Below, one piece after another: positions 8,152 through 17,088 of a stretch of DNA of 64,000 bases. The notes beneath the pieces are model-generated. The model saw only the letters and a program-made list of their open reading frames with translations. It had not been told where the DNA came from and did not search any database. Location: NCBI GenBank assembly GCA_903902745.1, contig CAIUWA010000052.1:26454-90453 (forward strand), given 5' to 3'. A program made the translations under genes and the position numbers. The stretch is from an uncultured Opitutia bacterium (GTDB lineage: Bacteria > Verrucomicrobiota > Verrucomicrobiia > Opitutales > Opitutaceae). Position 1 is the stretch's first letter. The number at the start of each line of letters is the position of its first letter.

Positions 8152-9330
8152 TCAGATCGCGAAATCGAAGACGTACGGCTGGTCGCGCTCGAGGAAGCCG
8201 CGCACGAGGTCGTAGAGTTGCGGCGACTCGAGCAGGAAGGAATCGTGGCCGAGGTCCATGGAGAGCTCGGCGTAGCTGGCGCGCTTGCCGGCGCGCAGCA
8301 GCGCGAGCGTCACGGCGCGGTTTTGCTCGCAGGGGAAGAGCCAGTCGCTGGTGAAGCCGACGACGAGCGTCTCGGCCTCCACCGCCGCGAAAGCCTGCTC
8401 GAGCGATCCGTGCGCCGCGGCGAGGTCGAAATGGTCGAGGGCGCGCGTGATGTAGAGATACGAGTTGGCGTCGAACCGGTTGATGAAGCTCTCGCCCTGG
8501 TGGCGGAGGTAGCTCTCGACCTCGAACTGCATGTCGAAGGTGTAGGCGGTGCGGTCGGCCGTTTCCTTTTTCCGCCGGCCGAACTTCCGGTCCATGCTCG
8601 CATCGGAGAGATAGGTGATGTGGGCCATCATGCGCGCGATGGCGAGGCCGACGCGCGGCCCGCCGTCCCGGGGATAATCGCCGTGGTTCCACGCCGGATC
8701 CTGCATGATCGCCTGGCGGCCGACCTCGTTGAAGGCGATGGCCTGCGCGCTCTCGCGGGCGGTCGTGGCCATGGCGAGCATGCGCCGGGTGAACTGGGGA
8801 AACTCGATGCCCCATTGCAGCACCATCATGCCGCCCATCGAGCCGCCGATGGTGGCGTAGAGCGAGACGACCCCGAGGTGGTCGAGCAGCAGTTTCTGCG
8901 AGCGCACCATGTCGCGGATGGTCACGAATGGGAACGCCACGCCGTAGGGCCGGCCGGTCTCGGGGTTCGTCGAGGACGGCCCGGTGGAACCGACGCAGCC
9001 GCCCAGGACGTTGGCGCAGACGACAAAAAACCGCCGGGTGTCCACGGCCTTGCCGGGACCGATGATGTTGTTCCACCAGCCCGGCTTGCGGTCGCCGGGG
9101 TGCAGCCCCGCACAATGGTGGTCGCCGCTGAGCGCGTGGCAGATGAGGACGGTGTTGTCGCGCGTGGCGTTGAGCTGGCCGTACGTTTCGTAGCGCAGCG
9201 TGAAGCCCGGGAGCGTCTGCCCGCTGTCGAACGTGAACGGCGCGCGATGGTGGAAGTCGTGCGGCTCGACGAGCCCGACCTCACCGGATTCGGCGGACGG
9301 CGGGCTGACGGTGGATTCCGCGGGCTTCAT
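8152..9330 (-). CDS. metX: homoserine O-acetyltransferase (MetX family)
   Basis: This 392-residue alpha/beta hydrolase-fold acyltransferase is taken from ATG 9330 (MKPAEST); the frame is open further upstream but that part is repeat-like. Catalytic residues can be read: nucleophile Ser164 in GGSMGG, Asp329 in FTSDWLFP and His362 in LGHDSFL. Further family motifs are CHALSGDHHCAG and GWWNNIIGPG. It transfers an acyl group to homoserine in methionine synthesis. MetX enzymes paired with MetW can be succinyl- rather than acetyl-transferases, and the sequence alone does not decide this. Confidence 0.93.
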   Translation of the reverse strand: MKPAESTVSPPSAESGEVGLVEPHDFHHRAPFTFDSGQTLPGFTLRYETYGQLNATRDNTVLICHALSGDHHCAGLHPGDRKPGWWNNIIGPGKAVDTRRFFVVCANVLGGCVGSTGPSSTNPETGRPYGVAFPFVTIRDMVRSQKLLLDHLGVVSLYATIGGSMGGMMVLQWGIEFPQFTRRMLAMATTARESAQAIAFNEVGRQAIMQDPAWNHGDYPRDGGPRVGLAIARMMAHITYLSDASMDRKFGRRKKETADRTAYTFDMQFEVESYLRHQGESFINRFDANSYLYITRALDHFDLAAAHGSLEQAFAAVEAETLVVGFTSDWLFPCEQNRAVTLALLRAGKRASYAELSMDLGHDSFLLESPQLYDLVRGFLERDQPYVFDFAI

Positions 9331-9400
9331 GGGAAGGGGGGTGTTAACCACAGATGGAGCCGAATGAACACAGATTTTTGTGTCATGGGGGCGGGCCGGT

Positions 9401-9465
9401 GTAGGGGCGTTCCTTGTGGACGCCCGGGTTTGCATCCGGAGGGCGTCCGCGAGGAACGCCCCTAC
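9401..9465. repeat. REP-like inverted repeat between metX and yebC
   Basis: The arms are 9401-9425 and 9441-9465 (25 bp, two mismatches) with a 15-bp loop. The outer ends are GTAGGGGCGTTCC and GGAACGCCCCTAC. It sits 6 bp past the yebC stop and upstream of metX. The GTAGGG...CCCTAC frame recurs at 18592-18668 and 36613-36697. Confidence 0.8.
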
Positions 9466-9471
9466 GCCGGC

Positions 9472-10224
9472 TCATCCGTGCGCCGCCGCGCTAATGGCCT
9501 CGTCCATTTCCTCGTTGGAGAAGACGTGCTGCACGTCGTCCAGCTCGTCGAGGATGTCATGTAGCTTCAGGAGCATCTTCGCGACCTCCACGTCGGTCAC
9601 GGGGACGGTGTTCACGGGAATGTAGGCGATCTCGGCGCTGGCGGGCTTGAGTCCCTTTTGCTCGAGCGCATGGGCGACCTTGTCGAAGGCGTGGATATTG
9701 CAGCGCACCTCAAAACCATCCACTGAGGCGATGACATCTTCGGCGCCGGCCTCGAGCGCGAGTTCCAGGAGCGCGTCCTCGGCCATCTGGCCCCGGGCGA
9801 TCAGGAACTGCCCCGCATGGAGAAACTGGAACGCCACGGCGCCGGAGCTGGCGAGGTTGCCACCATGGCGGGAAAAGGCGGAGCGCACGTCCTGGGCCGC
9901 GCGCTGCTTGTTGTCGGTGGTGACCTTGACGACAAAAGCCACGCCGCCGGGGCCGTAGCCCTCGTAGGAGATTTCCTCGTAAACTACGCCGGGCAGTTCG
10001 CCGGTGCCCTTCTTGATGGCGCGGTCGACATTTTCGACGGGCATGTTGGCGTCGCGCGCCTTGAGCAGGAGCGTGCGGAGGCGGGCGTTGCCATCGGGAT
10101 CACCGCCGCCGGTCTTGGCGGCCAGCGTGATGTCACGCGAGAGGCGGGAGAAAACCTTGCCCTTGCGCGAGTCGGTGACGGCCTTCGCGCGTTTGACTTT
10201 GGACCACTTGTTATGGCCGGCCAT
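9472..10224 (-). CDS. yebC: YebC/PmpR-family protein
   Basis: This 250-residue protein has the hallmark N-terminus MAGHNKWSKVKRAK, followed by GNARLRTLLLKARDANMP and EISYEGYGPGGVA. It is full length for the family. Members were annotated as DNA-binding regulators, and some were later shown to help ribosomes through proline-rich stalls, so the exact role here is open. A degenerate purine-rich GACGGG-type repeat fills the upstream gap. Confidence 0.95.
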   Translation of the reverse strand: MAGHNKWSKVKRAKAVTDSRKGKVFSRLSRDITLAAKTGGGDPDGNARLRTLLLKARDANMPVENVDRAIKKGTGELPGVVYEEISYEGYGPGGVAFVVKVTTDNKQRAAQDVRSAFSRHGGNLASSGAVAFQFLHAGQFLIARGQMAEDALLELALEAGAEDVIASVDGFEVRCNIHAFDKVAHALEQKGLKPASAEIAYIPVNTVPVTDVEVAKMLLKLHDILDELDDVQHVFSNEEMDEAISAAAHG

Positions 10225-10399
10225 GATCGGGGGACGGGTTGACGGGGGACGGTAGACAGGATGACGGGGGGACCGGGCGACAGGGGACAGGTTGACGGGA
10301 GACGCGAGACGGGCGGGGAACGGAGGAAGGAGAGGGCTATTCCGAAACGGATCAAATCTGCTTTCTGTCTCCAGTCCTCCGTCTCCTGTCTCCCGTCCC
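10225..10399. repeat. degenerate GACGGG(A)GAC intergenic repeats
   Basis: This gap between yidC and yebC consists of imperfect GACGGGGGAC / GACAGG / GGAGAC units at about 10225-10340. Opposite-strand GTCTCCTGTCTCCCGTCC units follow at about 10365-10400, together making a loose inverted repeat. Similar text recurs at 22285-22315, 19790-19830 (opposite sense) and 50546-50590. Confidence 0.6.
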
Positions 10400-12214
10400 C
10401 TACTTCTTCCGCGGCGGCGTCACGTTCTTCAGGGGCTTGCCGCCGGGGCCGGCGGTGACCGCGACGGTCTCATCGTCCTTCATGCGGTTGATGAAGAGTT
10501 GCTGGACGATCATGAAGAGGCCGTTGACGGTGGAGTAGAGCGAAAGGGCGCAGGAATAAGTATAGCATACGGCCATGAAGATGAGCGGCATGAACTTCAT
10601 GATCTTCGCCTGCGTGTTGTCGACGGTCGCCGGCTGCGGCACAACGCGCATTTGGACTAGCATCGTGGCACCGAGCAGCAGGGGCAGAATGTTGAGGGGA
10701 AAGCCATAGATCGTCAGCACGGTGTCGGGCGCGGAAAGATCCTTGGCCCAGAGGAATTCCGCGAAGCGGAGCTCGGAGGCGCTCTGCAGCATCGTGAAGA
10801 ACCCGAAGAAAAACGGGAGCGGGATCAGCATGGGCAGGCAGCCGCCCATGGGGTTCACCTTGTGAACCTTGTAGAGCTCCATCATGGCGGACTGCATCTT
10901 CTGCGGGTTGTCCTTGTACTTCTCGCGGATGGCCTGGATCTCCGGCTGAAATTTCTGCATGCGCTTCATCGACTTCGACGCCTTGAGCGTGAGCGGCAGG
11001 GTCACGACCTTCAGGGTCAGCGTGGTGAGGATGATGGCGAGGCCCCAGTTGGGCACGTAGGAGTGGATCCACGTCATCAGTGTCAGCAGGAGCCGGCTGA
11101 AAAACCGCCAGAGGCCGAACTGCATGACGCCGTCCTCATCGGCCTTGAAGACATCGGTGTTGGCGAGGCGGCGGTACTCCTTCGGGCCCACGTAGAGGTT
11201 GCCCGCGATTTTGGCCTCGGCCTGCGGTGCGATGGCCGGCAGATCGAAGCGCGCGGCACCCGTGATGCCGACCGCCGGCACGACCATATCGGGGAAAGGC
11301 GGCAGTTCCACCCGGCGCGTCACCAGGCCCGCCGCCGGCTGGTCGGGGGTGAAGATGCTCGTGAAAAACTGGCTGTTCACCGACGTCCACAGGAAAGGCC
11401 CGGCGGTTTCCAAGCTGGGGATCGGGCCGTGGGCGCCGATGCCGAGAAAGCCGCCAGCCTCGAGCGAGCTGCGCTTGGTGAAATCGATACTCCCGTTCGC
11501 ATTGCGGCCGGTGGCGAGATACGCCCCGAAATCCTTCACCGTGAGCGGCTCGGTCGTGCCCAAGCTGAGCAAGGCGTGGGGCAGGGCGGCGGCCTGCGCG
11601 GTGAGATTGCGGAAGGTCGTCTCGTGGCGGAGCTGGTAGGGATCGGTGGTGCCGACCTTGCTCGACGAAAGCACATACCGGCGCGTGACCTCGATGCGGT
11701 TCTCGAAGACCGCGCGATAGACCACCTCGGTGGCGGAGCTGGACACAAGCTGATAGCGCGTGCCGCGGTCGAGGCCGGGGAAATCGACAAAGGCGAGCAC
11801 TGGGTCGGCGTGGAGCCGGTTGAAAACATAGGGCTCGCCGGGTTTGTCCTTCGTCACGGAGTAGACGTAGTGCACGCCGGGCTGGTTCTTTTTGGCGGGG
11901 TCCCGCACGACCAGGGCCACATCGCGGATGGCGCCGCCGAAGTCGGAGAAGCGCACCTCGATGAAATCATTGGCGAGCGTGGTGATCCCGGCATCCGCGC
12001 CTTCCTTCACGACGGCGGCAAACGCGGCATCGGACGGCGACGTGGGCACCGAGACCGGCTGGGTGGCCCGGTTTGGCGTGAGCGGGCTGGCGCCGGCGGG
12101 CTTGATCAGTTCCGGGGCGGGCTGGGCCGGCGGGGTGCCCTTGGGGACAAGGTAAAGGCTGACGAAGGCCGCGAGGAGCAGCAGCACTCCGATGGTGGTA
12201 TTTTTTTTGTCCAT
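10400..12214 (-). CDS. yidC: membrane protein insertase YidC
   Basis: This 604-residue protein starts MDKKNTTIG with one N-terminal transmembrane helix. It has a large periplasmic beta-domain (about residues 60-370) and the conserved C-terminal five-helix insertase core, beginning near YVPNWGLAIILTTLTLKV and including KYKDNPQKMQSAMMELYK and NPMGGCLPMLIPLPFF. It inserts and folds inner-membrane proteins with or without SecYEG. It is the last gene of rpmH-rnpA-yidD-yidC. The C-terminus is basic (TPPRKK), as often seen for ribosome contact. Confidence 0.97.
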   Translation of the reverse strand: MDKKNTTIGVLLLLAAFVSLYLVPKGTPPAQPAPELIKPAGASPLTPNRATQPVSVPTSPSDAAFAAVVKEGADAGITTLANDFIEVRFSDFGGAIRDVALVVRDPAKKNQPGVHYVYSVTKDKPGEPYVFNRLHADPVLAFVDFPGLDRGTRYQLVSSSATEVVYRAVFENRIEVTRRYVLSSSKVGTTDPYQLRHETTFRNLTAQAAALPHALLSLGTTEPLTVKDFGAYLATGRNANGSIDFTKRSSLEAGGFLGIGAHGPIPSLETAGPFLWTSVNSQFFTSIFTPDQPAAGLVTRRVELPPFPDMVVPAVGITGAARFDLPAIAPQAEAKIAGNLYVGPKEYRRLANTDVFKADEDGVMQFGLWRFFSRLLLTLMTWIHSYVPNWGLAIILTTLTLKVVTLPLTLKASKSMKRMQKFQPEIQAIREKYKDNPQKMQSAMMELYKVHKVNPMGGCLPMLIPLPFFFGFFTMLQSASELRFAEFLWAKDLSAPDTVLTIYGFPLNILPLLLGATMLVQMRVVPQPATVDNTQAKIMKFMPLIFMAVCYTYSCALSLYSTVNGLFMIVQQLFINRMKDDETVAVTAGPGGKPLKNVTPPRKK

Positions 12215-12267
12215 GCGGGAAAAGGAAGAAGTAAGCAGGAAGTATTAAGAAAACGGTGCGCCGGGAA

Positions 12268-12618
12268 TCAGACGGTGACCCGCGTGCAGGCCGGCCGCGC
12301 TCCCGACACCGGCGGAACCGGATCGATTCCGCCGCGGTGCAGCGGGGTGCATTTCGCCAGCCGGCACAGGGCGAGCCATGAGCCGCCGAGTGCACCGTGC
12401 GTGCGCACCGCCTCGGCGGCATAGTGCGAGCAGGTCGGGGAAAAACGGCAGCCGCAAGCCGCACCGAACAGTGCGGGCGGCAGCGGCGAAACCACGCGCT
12501 GGTAGAAACGGATGAGTCCGAGCAGCAGGCAAACAGCTACACTGTAGCGGCGGTCTATGACCGCCGATTGCTCCGCCGCGACAACAGCGGGAGGCAGGCT
12601 GGATGAAACTTCAGACAT
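12268..12618 (-). CDS. yidD: membrane protein insertion efficiency factor YidD
   Basis: This is a 116-residue protein from ATG 12618, overlapping the rnpA stop by 8 bp. The family core is intact: [11 protein letters not shown], then [21 protein letters not shown] and [18 protein letters not shown]. The N-terminus before the core is unusually long, and most of it (SAVIDRRYS) is encoded by a REP-like palindrome at 12543-12565 that also occurs between genes at 14705-14727. A later in-frame start is possible, but none has a clear advantage. Confidence 0.93.
   Translation of the reverse strand: MSEVSSSLPPAVVAAEQSAVIDRRYSVAVCLLLGLIRFYQRVVSPLPPALFGAACGCRFSPTCSHYAAEAVRTHGALGGSWLALCRLAKCTPLHRGGIDPVPPVSGARPACTRVTV
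12543..12565. repeat. REP-like palindrome, copy inside yidD
   Basis: Positions 12549-12565 form a perfect hairpin, GGCGGTC-TAT-GACCGCC, preceded by TGTAGC. The 23-bp unit is identical to the intergenic copy at 14705-14727. Here it is translated as part of the YidD N-terminal extension. Confidence 0.85.
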
Positions 12619-12973
12619 TGGGCGGAGGCGTGATCTTGCGGCAGGCGGTGATGAACTTCTGCTCCACCTCGGCATAATCGAGGCGGTTCACCGCCGCACG
12701 GGCGACCAGCAGCAGGTCGCAATCGACGGGCACGAGATTCTGGTGGTGGCGAAACATCGCGCGCAAGCGGCGTTTTGCGCGGTTGCGTTCCACGGCGGCG
12801 CCGACCGAGGCGATCGAGGCCACGACTCCAACGCGTGCGGGTGCGGTCGGGGCCGGTGCCGGACGTCGGAACCACCACAGGGTGAAGGCGCCGCATTCGA
12901 CACGTCGACCCTCCTCGCGCACGGCGCGGAAGTCGGCCTGACGTCGCAAGTGCTGCTCCGGGCGGAAGCGCAT
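12611..12973 (-). CDS. rnpA: ribonuclease P protein component
   Basis: This is a 120-residue basic protein starting at ATG 12973 ([15 protein letters not shown]); the frame is open upstream across rpmH but that part is a shadow. The RnpA signature is present as [17 protein letters not shown], and the C-terminal [10 protein letters not shown] strand matches the family. It binds the RNase P RNA and aids tRNA 5' processing. It lies 29 bp after rpmH and overlaps yidD by 8 bp. Confidence 0.95.
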   Translation of the reverse strand: MRFRPEQHLRRQADFRAVREEGRRVECGAFTLWWFRRPAPAPTAPARVGVVASIASVGAAVERNRAKRRLRAMFRHHQNLVPVDCDLLLVARAAVNRLDYAEVEQKFITACRKITPPPNV

Positions 12974-13002
12974 GGGGCGGAGCCCGGCGGGGGCGGACGG
13001 AA

Positions 13003-13140
13003 TCAGACGACCGTCAGCCGCTTGCGGCCCTTGAGGCGGCGGGACTTGATGACCTTGCGGCCGCCCCGGGTGGCCATACGGGCGCGATAACCAATCTTGC
13101 GGGCGCGTTTCTTGCGGTGCGGGCGGAATGTGGGTTGCAT
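13003..13140 (-). CDS. rpmH: 50S ribosomal protein L34
   Basis: This 45-residue, strongly basic protein starts [19 protein letters not shown] and ends [11 protein letters not shown]. The family pattern [19 protein letters not shown] is present. It is the first gene of the rpmH-rnpA-yidD-yidC operon. dnaA, which often sits on the other side of rpmH, is absent; the next gene encodes a Y-family polymerase. Confidence 0.97.
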   Translation of the reverse strand: MQPTFRPHRKKRARKIGYRARMATRGGRKVIKSRRLKGRKRLTVV

Positions 13141-13237
13141 GACGTTTAAAGGAAAAGAGGGTCAAAGGTTCCCGACGGGCCGGAGAGTGTCAAGGGCGGG
13201 CTTTGGCTGGTGGCAGAAGGCTCCAAGCCCCGGAATT

Positions 13238-13363
13238 TTTCAGCCACAAGGAGGCGCAAAATGACACGAAAAAAATCCAGGGGCCTGGGAGCCGAACCTT
13301 CAATCCATTCCGAGGCTTTTTATCGTGTCATTTTGTGCCTTTTTGTGGCCAAAAGGATCGGAA
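13238..13363. repeat. long imperfect inverted repeat, GCACAAAATGACACG type
   Basis: The left arm is about 13240-13275 (GCCACAAGGAGGCGCAAAA then TGACACGAAAAA). The right arm is about 13318-13358 and reads as the reverse complement GGCACAAAATGACACGATAA. A 45-bp loop lies between them. It occupies the gap between rpmH and the polymerase gene. Confidence 0.75.
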
Positions 13364-13373
13364 ATCCCGCGGA

Positions 13374-14657
13374 TCAACCCGGGCGGTCGGGGTTCACTTC
13401 CGGGCGCAGCCGGCGCCGGCGAGCGGCGTCGATTTCCTCCAGCTCGGGCTCGGGGATCCGGGTGAAGGCGATGCGCATCGGGGCGCTCCGGGAGGCGCCG
13501 TGGGCGCCCCCGAAGTAGACTGTGTTCTTGCCGAAGGTCTGGTTGAGCGTGTCCACGGCGGAATGCAGGCGGGTGCGGACCGTTTCCTTTTCCTCCTCGA
13601 ACAGGTCGCCGGTGTGGCCGGCGCCCTCGAGCAGGTGGCTGAGGACGATGCCGATCTGGAGCGGTGCGCGCCGCCGCAGGTCGCGCGGCCGGCCGGCCCA
13701 GAGTTCGTTCAGGACATGCGTGAAGTGCAGCGTGTCCTGGGTCTCGTTGAAACGGCGGTCGCCGCTCCAGCGCGTATCGTCGCGATAGCGGACGGAAAGA
13801 TGCAGGCCGCCGGCGTAATGCCCGGAGTGGCGCAGGCGCATGGCGGCCTTTTGCAGCAGGCGGTGGAGCACGGCGAGCGCGGCCTCGTCGTTCCGCAGTT
13901 GCGGCGGCAGCACATGGCCGTGGCCGATCGTGTTGTGCTGCGCCTGCTCGCGCTCCTGTGGCTCTCCGCGCATCCAGCCGTGGAAACGCGCGCCTTCGAC
14001 GCTGCCCCAGATCGCGCGCAGCCGGTCGCGGCTGGCGGCGTAGAGCTTTTCCACGGTGTCGATGCCGGCGCGGCGCAGGCGCTGCTCCATGTTTTCGCCG
14101 ATGCCGCAGAAGTCGCGGAGGCCGAGGTGCAGCAGCTTTTCCGGGAGATCGGTGTCGTCGAGCAGCACGAGGCCGTCGGGCTTCTGCATGTCGGACGCGA
14201 CCTTCGCGATGAACCAGTTGGGGCCGATGCCAATGGAGCTGCGCAGGCACGGGCCGACCTCGCGGAGGATTTTCGCCCGGAGTTTTTTCGCCAAGGCGAG
14301 GGCGTTGTCCGGCCGGGCGAAATCACCGCTGAGTTCGCACTCCAGTTCGTCGATCGACTGGATTTTTTTCACCGGCACCACCGACTCGACGATGTCCTTC
14401 AGCCGGCGGTGATAGTTGATGTAGACCTCGGGCCGCGCCTCGACGATGACGAGGCCGGGGCACTGGCGGCGGGCCTCGGCGACGCGGGCGTTGCGGGTCA
14501 GGCCGAGGGCCTTGGCCTCGATGCTGACGGCGATGCAGCCGGTGGTCTCGGCCATGACCGGCACGATGCCGACCGGCCTCCCGCGCAATTCCGGCCGCTC
14601 CTGCTGTTCCACGGAGGCGAAGAAGGAATTGAAATCAATGGCGAGCGCGCGCAGCAC
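13374..14657 (-). CDS. Y-family DNA polymerase (DinB/UmuC-like)
   Basis: This 427-residue protein has the Y-family N-terminus LRALAIDFNSFFASVEQQ with catalytic Asp8, and the second acidic pair Asp103-Glu104 in SIDELE. Palm/fingers motifs (SIEAKALGLTRNARVAEA, SSIGIGPNWFIAKVASDMQKP) and a thumb HhH segment (FCGIGENMEQRLRRAGI) follow. The C-terminal little-finger region is present, so the polymerase looks complete. Family members copy past damaged bases. The subtype (DinB or a UmuC-like branch) is not decided. No imuA or dnaE2 partner is adjacent. Confidence 0.9.
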   Translation of the reverse strand: MLRALAIDFNSFFASVEQQERPELRGRPVGIVPVMAETTGCIAVSIEAKALGLTRNARVAEARRQCPGLVIVEARPEVYINYHRRLKDIVESVVPVKKIQSIDELECELSGDFARPDNALALAKKLRAKILREVGPCLRSSIGIGPNWFIAKVASDMQKPDGLVLLDDTDLPEKLLHLGLRDFCGIGENMEQRLRRAGIDTVEKLYAASRDRLRAIWGSVEGARFHGWMRGEPQEREQAQHNTIGHGHVLPPQLRNDEAALAVLHRLLQKAAMRLRHSGHYAGGLHLSVRYRDDTRWSGDRRFNETQDTLHFTHVLNELWAGRPRDLRRRAPLQIGIVLSHLLEGAGHTGDLFEEEKETVRTRLHSAVDTLNQTFGKNTVYFGGAHGASRSAPMRIAFTRIPEPELEEIDAARRRRLRPEVNPDRPG

Positions 14658-14704
14658 GGGCCCAGTTTCCGCTCTCGCGCGGGGCTGTCAAACTACAGCC
14701 AAAT

Positions 14705-14727
14705 TGTAGCGGCGGTCTATGACCGCC
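14705..14727. repeat. REP-like palindrome, intergenic copy
   Basis: This 23-bp copy is identical to 12543-12565, with the core GGCGGTC-TAT-GACCGCC. It lies between the LpxR-like gene and the polymerase gene. Confidence 0.85.
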
Positions 14728-14774
14728 GGGTTCGACTGCGGCGCTCATCGAGTGCCGCTACCGCAAGCGAAGCT

Positions 14775-15821
14775 TCAGAATGCGCAGCTGAGCGAGACGG
14801 AGCCGAACTTGTTCCAGTTCTCCTGCTGGGTCTTGAATTCCTTCGTGCGGCCGACCTGGGTGAAGGTGAACTGCCACCGGCCGGCGATGACGCCGAAACC
14901 GAAGCTCAGGTCGGCGACAAACGGCTCCTTGCCCACGTGGCGGCTGGCCCGAAAGGTGTTGCCGTCGAGGAAAATGTCCCGCGCCACGGCGCGCCCGTCG
15001 CCCGCGCCGAAGACAAACACGCTCCAGTTCTTGTGCGGCGAGACCCGCGGGTCGAGGTCATCGATCGGCGTGCTGCCGGCGCCGCCGGGACGGATGAGCT
15101 GCACCCCGAAGTCGCTGGGCAGGTTCAGGCCGAGGCGGAGGGTCGCGCCAGTGTTGGCGTAGGTCTGCACATTGCCGACGCTGGCGCCGAGGTGTGGCAC
15201 GAGGTCGACGCCGAGGACGTTGGCCAGTGCGCGGGCGTAGAGCCGCCACTTGCGCTCGTAGACGATGTTCACTCCCACCTCGTCCTTGATCTGGTATTCC
15301 CAGCCATTCGGCCGGGCGTTGGCGGTCCAACGGTGGACGGCGCGCTGCACGTCGCCCGCGTACGAATGGGGGCCGACCATCCCGGCTTGGAATGAAAGGG
15401 TGTCGAGGACCGACTCCGTCTTGCTGAGGAAGGAAAGCTCCACGTACGACCAGCCCGCATAGGGACGGTCAGTGGGATCGGGCACGAAGACGTCGCGGTT
15501 CTGCGGCGTATACATGTTTTGCCCGAAGGCGAAGCCGAGGTCCTTCTGGGCGCCGGGCCGGTTCACAAAGGGTAGGGCGTCGACGAACGTCTTGCGCCAG
15601 CCGTCCGGCGCCCAGGAGACGAGATCGCGGCTCAGCCAGGAAAACTTCGCCCCGTTGGTGTAATGGCGGTCGGTGCCGCCGAATAAATCGTTCTCGAAGT
15701 AGAACGTGAAAATGGGCGCGGCCTGGGCATGCGTTACCGGGACGTCTTCGGCCCCTGTCCGGGGTAGCCAGGAGCAAAGCACGAGCGGGAGGAGGAGCTT
15801 GGTGAAGCGGGACATAGGCAC
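14775..15821 (-). CDS. LpxR-like (DUF2219) outer-membrane protein
   Basis: This 348-residue protein has a signal peptide (about residues 1-24). The LpxR/DUF2219 signature FTFYFENDLFGGTDRHYTNG begins at about residue 38. Other family segments are DRPYAGWSYVEL and QIKDEVGVNIVYERKWRL, and the protein ends on an aromatic residue (SLSCAF) as outer-membrane barrels do. LpxR removes the 3'-acyloxyacyl chain of lipid A. Whether this homolog is a deacylase is inferred from family only. Confidence 0.88.
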   Translation of the reverse strand: MPMSRFTKLLLPLVLCSWLPRTGAEDVPVTHAQAAPIFTFYFENDLFGGTDRHYTNGAKFSWLSRDLVSWAPDGWRKTFVDALPFVNRPGAQKDLGFAFGQNMYTPQNRDVFVPDPTDRPYAGWSYVELSFLSKTESVLDTLSFQAGMVGPHSYAGDVQRAVHRWTANARPNGWEYQIKDEVGVNIVYERKWRLYARALANVLGVDLVPHLGASVGNVQTYANTGATLRLGLNLPSDFGVQLIRPGGAGSTPIDDLDPRVSPHKNWSVFVFGAGDGRAVARDIFLDGNTFRASRHVGKEPFVADLSFGFGVIAGRWQFTFTQVGRTKEFKTQQENWNKFGSVSLSCAF

Positions 15822-15933
15822 GATAGTATGGCGCGGGGGGAAGTGGTTCCCGGTGAAGTGGCTGCGTTGGTCCGAAGTGGCAGCGGATGCCGATCGCGGT
15901 TATGGCCCAACCGAGGGCGGGGCGCCGGAAGCT

Positions 15934-16535
15934 TTGATCTCAAATCTCAAATTTCAGATCTGGGATTTCAGAGCTGGGCCGGGCGATTTTTCGGATGGAG
16001 CGGATGATCCGATGGCAAATGCTGCGCCAGGGTCTGCCGGAACTGGATGGCGCCCGTGGAGCGCGTCTTCCGGGTCTCGTAGTTTTTTCGAGACTGGTCG
16101 TTGAGATGGCGTGGACCGGCGATATCGGAATTCTGCAGCGAATCAGCCCAGGCCCGAAGCTGGCGTGAGCAGGATTCGGCGAGCGATTTGAGATCTGAAA
16201 TTTCAGATTTGAAATCAGCCAGCCAGGGGCGGCGTCCGGCGAGAATCAGCATCGATCGGGCTTCGCCAGCGGAACCGCGGGCAATATAGAGGAAGGCCAG
16301 CAGTTCATTGGTCGTCCCGCGTTCAAAACCCTCGGCGATGTTGTTGGAGACGGAAAGGGCGGCGCGTCCGAGCTGGTCGCGAAAGCTGGGCCGCAGGCGC
16401 GGCGGAGCACGGTCGATAAAATCATCGGTGAGATCATAGAGCTTGGCGGCGGACTGCCAGGCCGGGAGATCCTCAAAGCGCTGATAGGTGGGCATGGTTG
16501 GGAATTTGAAATCTAAAATGTGAAATTTGAGATAT
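15934..16535. repeat. AAATTTCAGATCT-type repeats in and around the four-helix-bundle gene
   Basis: Three AT-rich tracts share words such as CAAATTTCAGATCT, ATTTCAGATTTGAAATC and GAATTTGAAATC. They are at 15934-15975 (covers the gene's stop codon), 16185-16216 (inside the gene) and 16503-16535 (just upstream). They contrast sharply with the GC-rich surroundings and are partly inverted relative to each other. Confidence 0.65.
15968..16495 (-). CDS. four-helix-bundle protein (23S rRNA intervening-sequence family)
   Basis: This 175-residue protein matches the family core: FEDLPAWQSAAKLYDLT, FRDQLGRAALSVSNNIAEGFERGT and FLYIARGSAGEARSML. Family members are either encoded in 23S rRNA intervening sequences or stand alone; this one is free-standing. 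The segment ADFKSEISDLKS is encoded by an AT-rich repeat that also flanks the gene. The normal fold would end near CSRQLRAWADSL, so the last ~55 residues look like an unrelated extension. The biological role of the family is not known. Confidence 0.88.
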   Translation of the reverse strand: MPTYQRFEDLPAWQSAAKLYDLTDDFIDRAPPRLRPSFRDQLGRAALSVSNNIAEGFERGTTNELLAFLYIARGSAGEARSMLILAGRRPWLADFKSEISDLKSLAESCSRQLRAWADSLQNSDIAGPRHLNDQSRKNYETRKTRSTGAIQFRQTLAQHLPSDHPLHPKNRPAQL

Positions 16536-16643
16536 CGGGCATTTGTGGGGCGTGCCTTTCCCTATAAACGCCGGTCTGGTCCCCAATCTTTCCGCAAAAG
16601 CGCCATCGACTCCGCGGGCGGTGTGGTGCTGTTTTCAAGGCCG

Positions 16644-17078
16644 ATGCGCATCGCGGTCCTCGCCGACACCCACGACCGCTATCCGCCGTCGCTGCCGGAG
16701 CGGTTGCGCGGCGCGGATGAGATCTGGCACCTCGGCGATGTGTGCGATCCGGCCACACTGGCGGAGTTCGAGCAGCTGGGTCCACCGATGCAAGTGGTGC
16801 GCGGAAACTGTGACGGCCATCTGGACTGGCCCCTGGCGCTGGAGCTGGAGCGCGACGGAGTGAAATTTTATCTCACGCATATCCCGCCGAGTTGCGCTCC
16901 TGCCGGCGTGCAGGTCGTCCTGCACGGCCACACGCACGTGCCGCGCGACGAAGTGGTGGATGGCGTGCGCTGGCTCAACCCGGGTTGCATCACCCGGCCG
17001 CGTGCCGGGTCCGCGGGTTTTGCGTGGCTTACCGTCGAGCGGGGAAGATTGACGGGCTGGGAGCCCGTGCGAATCTGA
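16644..17078 (+). CDS. YfcE/MJ0936-type metallophosphoesterase
   Basis: This is a 144-residue single-domain calcineurin-like phosphoesterase from ATG 16644 (MRIAVLADTHD). The metal-binding motifs run in the expected order: DTHD (residues 8-11), GDVCD, GNCDG and HGHTH near the C-terminus. Small members of this family hydrolyse phosphodiesters in vitro, with largely unknown natural substrates. The next gene follows after 10 bp on the same strand. Confidence 0.9.
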   Translation: MRIAVLADTHDRYPPSLPERLRGADEIWHLGDVCDPATLAEFEQLGPPMQVVRGNCDGHLDWPLALELERDGVKFYLTHIPPSCAPAGVQVVLHGHTHVPRDEVVDGVRWLNPGCITRPRAGSAGFAWLTVERGRLTGWEPVRI

Positions 17079-17088
17079 CCGCCGGATC

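Noticed and set aside
7538..9115. A 525-residue frame extending metW upstream into metX
   Set aside because: Only the last 201 residues show MetW similarity; the upstream part is the out-of-frame reading of metX.
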